This document shows, in pieces, positions 41,829 to 48,987 of a stretch of 48,987 bases of DNA (its first letter is position 1; each line of letters starts with the position of its first letter). The position numbers and the translations under genes are program-made. Source of the DNA: Zygnema cylindricum (lineage: Eukaryota; Streptophyta; Zygnematophyceae; Zygnematales; Zygnemataceae); NCBI GenBank assembly GCA_037447655.1, contig JBBHKE010000161.1, forward strand, positions 1 through 48,987, in the 5' to 3' direction. A model generated the notes under the pieces. It worked only from the letters and a program-made list of their open reading frames with translations. It did not search any database and had not been told where the DNA came from.

Positions 41829-43700
41829 TGTGAGAACCCTCTCACCTGGCAGCACGACTAGCTACGGTATGCGCCTCACAATATCTACCATGGTTAACTT
41901 GGTAAGCATGTTAGCCTCCTCAAGAGTAGGTACAAAATTAAATTCAAAATTCTTATCCATCAAAAGATCTCCAATGAATCATGCTTTTTGAAAATATTCC
42001 CATGCATCTAAGAATAACGCCTAACTCTTTAAGCATTTCTTCACCCAAATTGAAACCTTTGTGGCATGGCAAGGTGCCATGTTTACTCGGCCTCAACAAA
42101 ACTTATATCCACTATTGTTTACTTGGAGTCGAGAGCTTCACGAATCCTCGCGTCATTGAAAACAAATGCATAAACAAAAATATGTTTTTTGAAACATAGA
42201 ACTCCTCCCTAAATTGCGAGGCATTAACTGTAGCACTCCAAATCTCCACCCAATAGAAATAAAGATCTATTACTTAATTTAACTTCCAAATACAAAAAAA
42301 TGCTTCACGACTTCCTAATGGATCTTCTTCGGCACCCGACAATATCTACTATTTACTAGAAGAACAACAAATATGCATTGTCTGGTCCCAACACAAAGGT
42401 GAATAAAGCAATGGAATGCCTCCCTATACGAAACATCCACAAAATTCAAACTCGTTGACTTACTTTACTACACTTTCGGATGCAAAGGAGACAAAAGCTA
42501 TTTAGCCTCAATCATGGAGAATAGTGCCTCCGTACCGTATTTCTCTTTACTTAACTTGATATCCTCGAAACATCACGAATTACCTCAATTCCAAAAATTA
42601 GTGTTGTGTATCGGAAGGGTTTTGCTGGTAACCAATTTGCCTTTTTTTTGGCTCACCGATAATCGATGTACTGGCACAAGCTCACCGATAATCGATGTAC
42701 TGGCACAATATATCGGTATTGGTGTTGTCGCGATAAAAAATCGATAATATCGGTTTTTTTATCGCGATAACACCGGTACCGATAACTATCGGCGATAATT
42801 GTACGGTTTATTTCGTACAAATATACAGATAGCTGTCTGTACTGAACTCCCATTATACAGAGTACCAAACAAATTTTCATATGTGGCATGCCACGCTTTA
42901 TACAGGCAGTAATATAATATAGTATATTATAAAGTAGTATTATATAGCGTACTATATGTTTTTCTACCTATCGCCGATAAGGAATTTGTTGGTCTCGGAG
43001 CGATATATTGGGACCCCTCACCATTTGAAAACCGATAACTATTGATATAGGTTTTATTGCGGTAAGTTTCTTGCCGTTACACAACACTACCAAAAATAAA
43101 TCTCACTTCCCCCATTTTGGTCACCTTAAAATGCCGTCCCAAATGCATTGTCAACTCATTAATCAGAGCCAAACTATGCGATGTCAAGGTAAAGTCATCC
43201 ACATAAATTGCAATAATAACTTAGTCTACACCTGAACCCTTTACCGACACGTCAAAACCTGAAGTAGTCGTCACAAAACCGAAATACACCTAGTGTAACC
43301 GTAAATATAAAGTTCCCAACAGTTGTTTTAGGTCGTACAAAGATTTATGAAACCACCACAGTGTTTTGGGTTTAGATGGCACCCCCCCACCATTCTGGGT
43401 TTAGATGGACCCCCCCTGGAGCTTTTACATAAACCTCCTCCTAAAAATCTCCATTTAGAAAAGTCGTTGCAACGTCCGTTTCATGTATATGCTTTTCTGC
43501 CGGTCGCAACCATAGCCACAATCATTCTCAATGAGTCAAATTTCACTACGGGTCATATGTTTTATGTCCTAATAGTCCACTCCGTCCTGTGTTTAACTTT
43601 CCCTGATGCACCCATCTTCGTCTTAAACACCCTTTTAGCAACAATCACCTTTTTTTTTTTTTCCCCTAATTAGCGGCTTTTTTCCTCAAATGTACCATTA
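41829..43700 (-). pseudogene. Ty1/copia reverse transcriptase-RNase H pseudogene, right arm
   Basis: Motifs on the minus strand are KVIVAKRVFKTKMGASGK, PVVKFDSLRMIVAMVA and FLNGDF followed by a TAG (43441-43443) at the same codon as in the left arm. Then come EEVYVK, the intact polymerase box IYVDDFTLTSH (about 43190-43215), LGIEV, the SRY...HWE region and the RNase H end. It contains the shared hAT element (42599-43089) but not the TA-flanked element. Confidence 0.85.
42599..43089. mobile_element. Non-autonomous hAT element, right arm
   Basis: The ends are TAGTGTTGTGTATCGG and GCCGTTACACAACACTA, with the duplication CCAAAAAT at 42591-42598 and 43090-43097. This is the same event as 4025-4493. 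A local duplication GCTCACCGATAATCGATGTA (about 42653-42700) is private to this arm. Confidence 0.88.
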
Positions 43701-44004
43701 TCTATCACAAATTTACATTCTTTCTCCCATGCAAATTTTCACTTGCTATTCCAATCTTCGATGCTCTGGCCTGTGTGTAAGATTGCGAATTTCCAGATCC
43801 AGACATTGACTCACTCACAAATTGGTATAGGTATAATACCCCCGACAACTCGTTCATATAACAGTCTTTCTGGTTTCTTCCCCTTGGTTTCTCGGTACTG
43901 CACTGAACTAGGGTCACTTCTTCCTCCTTGTCATTTACTTTACTCACGGAAAGTAAACTCGTCGTCAATTTCTAACTAGACTGAGTTATTTACTCAGATT
44001 ATCA

Positions 44005-44345
44005 TCACCCCCAGCATCGGAATACAGAGCCAGGTCGAACTATTTTCCCTTTAGCCTGCAGAGTTTCGTCTTCATCCGATTCTAATTTGGCATATTCCGG
44101 AAACTCCTTCAGCTCGTGGTTCTCTTCAAAATCCGAATCTCCAGTTTTTCCTGTAGATTCCATCACGAATTCTAGATCCTCGTGGAAATCCATATTCTTC
44201 GACTCCACAACCAAGTTTCGCGTCGGATCAAACATTACCGGAATCACGTGATTGGTTAAGGCCGCCATGTCCTCAAATAAAGTCTTATCCCCACAAACGT
44301 GACAAAGGTCACTTGAATCAATAATCCACTCTTTGACTTCTCACC
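44005..44345 (-). pseudogene. Copia protease-region remnant, right arm
   Basis: The frame reads EWIIDSSDLCHVCGDKTLFE, DMAALTNHVIPVMFDPTRNL and an acidic linker. It is a longer uninterrupted frame than in the left arm. The DSGA catalytic site is already degenerate in both arms. Confidence 0.6.
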
Positions 44346-44399
44346 TCGAACAAAATCCCAAGAAATGTTAAGGGAAATAATGAAATTTTGAAGCCCCTC

Positions 44400-44590
44400 A
44401 CCTAAGTGTCCTTGGTAAGAAAGTGGTACTCCACAACTTCCTTGTCTTGGGATCCTTAGTTTTCCCCTCTTCTTCTATCACTAACTTTCACAATTTCTTC
44501 AAAATGAGTAATTTTGTGCACTTTTCCATTCGTGTACTTTTTCCAAACATCGTAATTTGAGCCATTGAACAACACGGATTTTCCAGCCAT
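44400..44590 (-). pseudogene. Copia gag start, right arm
   Basis: From ATG at 44588-44590 (minus): AGKSVLFNGSNYDVWKKYTN, GKVHKITHFEEIVKVSD, then a stop. The F.G.NYDVWK start is that of a copia gag. Confidence 0.5.
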
Positions 44591-45034
44591 TCAAAAGGGG
44601 CATCATCATCCTTGGTCTCGTTATCTATATCCATCCATCCTCTCTGTTTCCAGAGCTCTCTTTAAAACTCTCACTGTCACTGGAACTGAGACCCTACTCC
44701 CTTTCCTTCCTATTATTCTTCCCCTCATTCTTCATTGTTTTTCTTCTTTTCTTCCTTTGCCTCTTCACCTCATCCACTCCTTGAACCTGTACGAATTCAC
44801 ACCTGTCACCTCCAAAACTGAACCCTCTATCACTCTCTTTCACTCGGCTCACGGGACGGTACTCCAAGAGAGGGTAGGACTTCCAGAGGCTCTTGTGAAA
44901 GCCTCGGCCCAATGGACAGAGAGGGACTATTTTTCCTCGTCATCCCCATCACACCTTTACTCACGCACGAATAACAAACGCTTAACCCGAGGCACCGCCT
45001 TCCCCACTACCGGACGATACAATCACACCAGAAA

Positions 45035-45428
45035 TTAACCAGCAGAGGCGTTCCTGACGACATACATAGATTTGCTATATCATCGCCATACACAGAGCTC
45101 GACGCAACACACTATACCAGATTTTTTCTTACAATCCTTTACTCTCACAGAAGCTCCACTCCCTACCTTAAAAACCCCAAATTTACCAAAATATAATGCA
45201 TGACACCTAGAAATAGATATACTAGAATTTATTAGTGAGTAACATACCCCGCTAGCACACCGGTGCACACGCGTGACAAGACCAAAATAGTGTAGTGGGA
45301 AAGATAGCAGGTACCACACAACACTTCATACAGACGAAACTAAGGGTCACCTAACGGGCAAGACGACACAGAAACTGACACCTGAACACTTGGTAAATGT
45401 GGGAATTCCCAACAATGTATTTGTCACA
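45035..45428 (-). repeat. 5' LTR of the right-arm copia element
   Basis: On the minus strand it starts TGTGACAAATACATTG at 45428 and follows the left-arm LTR (983-1375). Upstream of it (45429-45480) the arms still match, so the insertion predates the duplication. Confidence 0.65.
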
Positions 45429-46292
45429 ATGTCGAGTGCAAATGGACATTGCAAATACAATCCAAAATTAAAGAAAAGACGAGAATGTAAAAATCAGTGG
45501 ACAGAGACACCACAGTATCTTCACCACAGATTTTAACATCTCACCGTATAACAACAAAAAGAATAACACAACATAGAAATTTGAGGAAAGTGGTACGACA
45601 TTGGACCATCTATAGTGTATTCGATTTGATTTGAGACCGTTCTTATCCTACAATTTGAGTTTCTACTAATTAACGAACAAGAACTAATGAAAACATATAA
45701 TTTAATTTTTGATGTATTTTTACTTTTTAGTCACATCTCTAGCTTGTCTATTTTGTTTGCCATTTTGCAAGTGGTGTTTTTGACTTTTTTTTATTATCTT
45801 GTGTGACATTTCCCACTTTCAATTTGCCCTTTCTTTTTTTTCTTTCCTCATTACAAAGATGGTAAATTTTTCATCATATCTTTCCTTGAAAAAACTTATC
45901 ACTAAAATTCCTAAAACTAACTTTCACACCATAAAATTTGATTAACTTCAAAACATTAAACACGCGATTAGCGATAAATGATGGAAAATACTGGAAAAAA
46001 ACAGATTTAGTGTGGATTTTGTCAGTTTCATTATATACCTTTCTTTTCATTTACCTCCTTCCTTACCCAGCAATCAACCAAACAACGTAAACATATAAAC
46101 ACTTTACCTTAAAAAATAATATAAAGAAATTAAAACCCACTTCCCTCTTCCACAAATATAAGAAACTCCACGAACAGTACAGAAGAGCAAGCTTACACTT
46201 CTTACAAAAACCCTCGCAACAACATTTTTCCTCCTTTTTTCCGAAAACGCCAGTAGAAAAAAAAAAGGGGTGACCTACTTTTTTCCGAAAAA
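45429..46292. other. AT-rich 3' flank of NOA1, right copy
   Basis: Downstream of the NOA1 stop codon on the minus strand. Matches 105-982. It would contain the 3' UTR and polyadenylation site. No other gene is seen. Confidence 0.6.
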
Positions 46293-46584
46293 CTACTGCG
46301 TGTCCAAAAAGTGTTTCGGCTTTTCAAAAAACAATCTCGGGCGTCGAAGGTCTTCCTCCTCCGTCAATTCCGGAAATTCGAACCACTCCCCTCCCGATTT
46401 CCCCACGGGCATCGGCTGCCTGAGGAAAACTTCCACGCCACGTGGCAAGTGGAGACGAACTTGAATCCGATTTGACGCAACGTCAGCATGTGCCATGGCA
46501 GCAGACAAAGGTTTGCCACGTGGCAGTTTGATTCCAGACACAGAAATCCATCCGAGGCCGGAAACTGCCAGATCAGCAGTAGGT
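46293..46584 (-). CDS. NOA1: NOA1 last exon
   Basis: Begins after TTTCCAG. Its first base completes an Arg codon split by the intron. Then come PTADLAVSGLGWISV, GVEVFLRQPMPVGKSG and the tail ending HFLDTQ and TAG at 46293-46295. The tail is longer than the usual RPKWYF end of the family. The final 104 bases are duplicated at 1-104. Confidence 0.9.
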
Positions 46585-48792
46585 CTGGAAAGGTTTCCCC
46601 AAACACGAAAAAAAATAAAAAAATCCCACCAATCGAGTTAGTGGTCATGTTCAAGATTTCTTTGAAAAAAAGAGTAGAGAAAAAAAGAGCACGTGTACCT
46701 CTGGGGAAAACCATGAAAAATTCCTAATGGACCGGAGTAAAAAAGTAGAAAAAAACCCCTTGGATGAGGCAAAAAAAAAATTCAGGAAGAAAAGAAGAGA
46801 TTGTCTTTCACATATCTAACGCTCCTCCATTAACTCACCAAAGCCTCTCTCTTGTCCCTCTCCCTTTCCTCTCTCCCTTTCTCCCTCTTTCCCTTTCTCC
46901 CTCTCTCCCTCTCTCATCCGCAGTCACTTATCAACACTTTTCCAGCACTTTGAAAGTACAAATTACATAGAAAAACGGAAAAAGTAAGAGAAACGACAAA
47001 AAAAAACGGACATAATATATTGAGAAAAGATAAGAAATCTTGACAGATTATTTAAAAAATAAGTCAACGGAGGGAAATTTACCTTGGTCCTACATTTCCC
47101 TCCAGGTCATAAACGCGTTTAGTCGGGAGACCTTCCCAAATTGTCGCCTCTCCCTCTCTCTCTCCCCCTCCACTTGTGCCACGAGGTGGAACGAGAGTCT
47201 TCCCAACCTCTCTCTGAATACGACAAACACAAACGACTAAGACAAACACATGAATAAGACAAACACATGAATAAGACGAACAAATTTCAAACAGCTTCAA
47301 TTTTAGATGCCAATATTTTTCGGTTCATCTTTAAAAGGTCGGGCTCACATTTGAAACCCTAAAAACCCTGAATAATCCCAAAAGCTCTAAAATCTCCCTC
47401 TTCCTCACTCTTTCTCTGAAAAAAACAAAAGGATTCCTCCGGCTCTAATCATACACATACCATTAATATAAACAAATGAATAAATTAACAAACAAATACC
47501 TGACTAAATAAATAAATCGAATACATACATTAAGCAAACAAATAATTAAACATACAACTATATAATACAGAAACCATAAAACAACAGGAACCCTCCCTCC
47601 CTCTCTCCCTCTCTCCCTCTCTCCCTCTCTCCCTCCACCCTCCCGAAAAAACAAAAAATAAAAATAAAAAAGGGTGTAAATTATACGAAGTTTTTACCGA
47701 ATAGAATTCGTCGGCTTCCTCTGAGGGAACAGTGAAGACTCTGACAGCTGGCGGTCCGTACAGAGTAAACCGTACGGATTCTGGGGCCTGTCCAAAAAAT
47801 GACAGCTGTCAATAACTATTCCAATACGAGAAGAGAAAAAAAAAATGTGTGACTTAGATTGCTGTGCCATTAGTTCCCATTTTTTGGTTGACCGTTTTAT
47901 TTTTACTTTCTTACTTCCATATGTTTTTTGATAAAAAGGCGTAGAGGGAGAGAGAGAGAGTGAGAAAGCCACAAGCCCAGTGATATTCGGACACCCTACA
48001 CATGCACCCTCTCCTCCTCCACATGCGCCCTCCCTCTCCCCCTTATTCTCCCCTAACCGTCTCCTCATACCCCTTCCCTCGCCTAAATTAATCACCTCAC
48101 CCTTCTCCCCTCCACTCTCCCTTTCCTTTCCCCCTTTCCTTTCTCATCTCATCTTCCCCCTTCCTCCAGGCAGGCAGGCACAGCAGCACAAGGGGGGAGG
48201 GGGGCAGGGGAGGAGAGAGGGGGGGAGGGCGACATGGGGGGAATGGTAGGCGGGCAGGGGAAGGAGGGAGGTGAGGGAGGGGAACCTGCAAGACATCGAT
48301 ACGAGCGAGGCCTCCCCAGAAGATTGTCTGACCCGACATGGATCTGGGGAGAGGAGGAGAGGGGGGGGGTGGGAGGAAGATCGTCTCTCCTTCTCCCTCC
48401 TCCTCCTCCCTTTCCTCTTCTGCATCCTGTTGTGCCTTCTGTCGGATCTCCTCATCCAGTAAGCCGGGGATAGGGGTCGAGGAAGAAGGGACAGAGGAGA
48501 CAGAGGAGGGAGAGGATGGAGAGGACAGGTTTGTACGGATAGATCTCTCCATCTCCCCGTCCGTTTCTACCAAAACCTCCATTATGTCTCCATTTCCTCC
48601 TCCCCTCGTATCCAAAAACCCCCTCTCTAGCCGAGGCCCTCCCTTGTCTCCGCCCCCCCCGTTGGAGGGGGTGCAGGGAGAGGCCGTGTACCCCCTCAAC
48701 CTCCTCGTCGGCGCCAGCCTCGGCAGATCCTCTGGGTCCACCGCCGCCGCCATCCTGTGGTGAAGATGCACCCCCGCCGTATCATACAAATC
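46293..48792 (-). CDS. NOA1: NOA1/RIF1 circularly permuted GTPase, last four exons (5' part outside window)
   Basis: Plant NOA1 (RIF1) is a YqeH-family GTPase targeted to the chloroplast and needed for plastid ribosome and protein function. The exons are 48792-48286, 47787-47698, 47213-47083 and 46584-46293. All junctions are GT-AG and keep the frame (phases 0, 0 and 2). Diagnostic stretches in order are LYDTAGVHLHHR (DxxG, the G3 motif), EDLPRLAPTRRLRG, IFWGGLARIDVL, VRFTLYGPPAVRVFTVP, DLAVSGLGWISV, GVEVFLRQPMPVG and EWFEFPELTEEE. The G4, G5 and G1 motifs, which come first in this permuted family, lie beyond the right edge. An unusual feature is a Gly/Pro/Ser/Glu-rich insert of about 110 residues between RLRG and IFWGG, where the Arabidopsis protein has a short linker. 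No break was seen, so this copy may be functional. Confidence 0.9.
46846..46917. repeat. CT-rich microsatellite in the last NOA1 intron
   Basis: CTCTCCCTTTCTCCCTCT-type imperfect repeats on the plus strand (GGGAGA on the gene's sense strand). Confidence 0.9.
47083..47213 (-). CDS. NOA1: NOA1 exon, 43 codons plus 2 bases
   Basis: Begins after TATTCAG with REVGKTLVPPRGTSGG and continues TIWEGLPTKRVYDLEGNVGP, ending AG|GTAAAT. It corresponds to the KELGVLLTPPSG...WKGL segment of the family. Confidence 0.9.
47588..47643. repeat. CCCTCTCT microsatellite in the middle NOA1 intron
   Basis: CCCTCTCTCCCTCTCTCCCT tandem array, same strand bias as in the neighbouring introns. Confidence 0.92.
47698..47787 (-). 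CDS. NOA1: NOA1 exon, 30 codons
   Basis: Begins after TTTTTTGGACAG with APESVRFTLYGPPAV and ends SEEADEFYS at TCG|GTAAAA. It corresponds to the ETCFTFYGPKALEIHAVPT region of the Arabidopsis protein. Confidence 0.9.
47990..48260. repeat. Low-complexity C/T then G-rich stretch in the first visible NOA1 intron
   Basis: The left part is CTCTCCTCC-type on the plus strand. The part at 48190-48285 switches to GGGGGAGGGG-type on the same strand. The intron runs from 48285 to 47788. Frames of 100-130 codons here are made of simple repeats and are not genes. Confidence 0.75.
48286..48792 (-). CDS. NOA1: NOA1 exon with the G3 motif and a low-complexity insert
   Basis: 169 codons, entered after a GGCTTAG acceptor and left at TTGCAG|GTTCCC. 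It holds DLYDTAGVHLHHR, LPRLAPTRRLRGY, the long acidic and Ser-rich insert (EEEREEEEGEGE) and FWGGLARIDVLQ. The donor is weaker than consensus. Confidence 0.88.
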
Positions 48793-48987
48793 CTAAGCCA
48801 CACCCTCTCCCCCCCACCTTTCGTGAGCCTTTCGTCCACCGCCCTGTCAGAACCCTCTTCACCCACACACTCCATCCCTCCCCCCCCCCATGTTGCCTCT
48901 TCCGTGTTCTGCCCACCCCCTCCTTCTGTCTGAGCATGTTCGTGCCCCTGCCATGCGCATGTGCAGACAGACGCGGGGGGTGAAGAG
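48793..48987 (-). other. NOA1 intron at the window edge
   Basis: Lies directly upstream of the GGCTTAG acceptor. G-rich on the sense strand, with no NOA1-like coding. The preceding exon should lie just right of the window. Confidence 0.55.

Larger units (their letters stand above)
38687..46400. repeat. Right arm of the 46-kb outer palindrome
   Basis: Inverted copy of 1-7845. It keeps some copia positions better than the left arm (YVDD against YLDD) and carries a private mariner-like MITE at 39134. The homology is still perfect at 46296-46396, so it must continue past the left edge of the window on the other side. Confidence 0.93.

Noticed and set aside
1-46400. Palindrome as a simple assembly artefact
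   Set aside because: A copied or folded-back read would give near-identical arms. These differ by substitutions, indels and arm-specific transposon insertions with proper target duplications. A false join of two diverged haplotypes is still possible and is kept as a caveat.
46488-46727. Plus-strand ORF over the last NOA1 exon
   Set aside because: It is a shadow of the minus-strand exon and its upstream intron. The exon has family motifs and correct splice sites.
48338-48763. Ser/Pro-rich plus-strand gene
   Set aside because: It is the antisense of the NOA1 exon and its low-complexity insert. No independent evidence supports it.
48097-48789. A single 230-codon minus-strand gene
   Set aside because: Only its first part is real NOA1 exon. 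After position 48286 the frame runs into a low-complexity intron, and the NOA1 sequence resumes at 47787.

Overview
The window looks like nuclear DNA of a green plant, probably a non-seed land plant or a streptophyte alga; the lineage is inferred, not proven. Three things point there: a spliced NOA1/RIF1-type GTPase gene (organellar YqeH family), Ty1/copia and Ty3/gypsy retrotransposon remains, and a hAT transposase of the plant DUF659 type. No prokaryotic operon, rRNA gene, CRISPR array or intact tRNA gene was seen. The only gene that looks intact is the 3' part of NOA1 on the minus strand at the right edge, with four exons between 46293 and 48792.

The largest structure is a palindrome. Bases 1 to about 7845 are repeated in inverted orientation at about 38687 to 46400, and both arms run out through the last NOA1 exon, so two NOA1 3' ends face each other tail to tail across about 46 kb. 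Read inward, each arm holds the NOA1 last exon, an AT-rich 3' flank, a decayed Ty1/copia element, a Ty3/gypsy RT/RNase H fragment, a short repeat, and a promoter-like GC-rich segment. The arms share an in-frame stop in the copia reverse transcriptase and a hAT insertion with the same 8-base target duplication. Each also has a private TA-flanked insertion whose empty site survives in the other arm. This gives the order: copia insertion and death, hAT insertion, inverted duplication, then private insertions.

The interior (7846-38686) holds a second palindrome, 10.7-16.1 kb against 17.3-22.8 kb. Its arms carry a fragment of a multi-exon gene I do not recognise, with GT-AG introns still visible, beside a copia LTR and a gypsy fragment. 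From 24.8 to 27 kb there is a tandem triplication, two hAT MITEs and another exon-like fragment. From 27.7 to 38.2 kb there is a cluster of a second copia family: five LTR copies in both orientations, four of which carry an antisense tRNA-like module, plus a gag remnant, an RNase H remnant and a hAT/DUF659 transposase pseudogene.

Three families of small DNA transposons recur. One is TA-flanked with CACCGCGAATCG ends. The second is a hAT family with CATAGTTCAAAAGTAGG ends and 8-base duplications. The third is a hAT family with TAGTGTTGKGTATCG-like ends. Apart from NOA1 the window is a transposon graveyard. Its main interest is the nested palindromic architecture and the insertion history it records.
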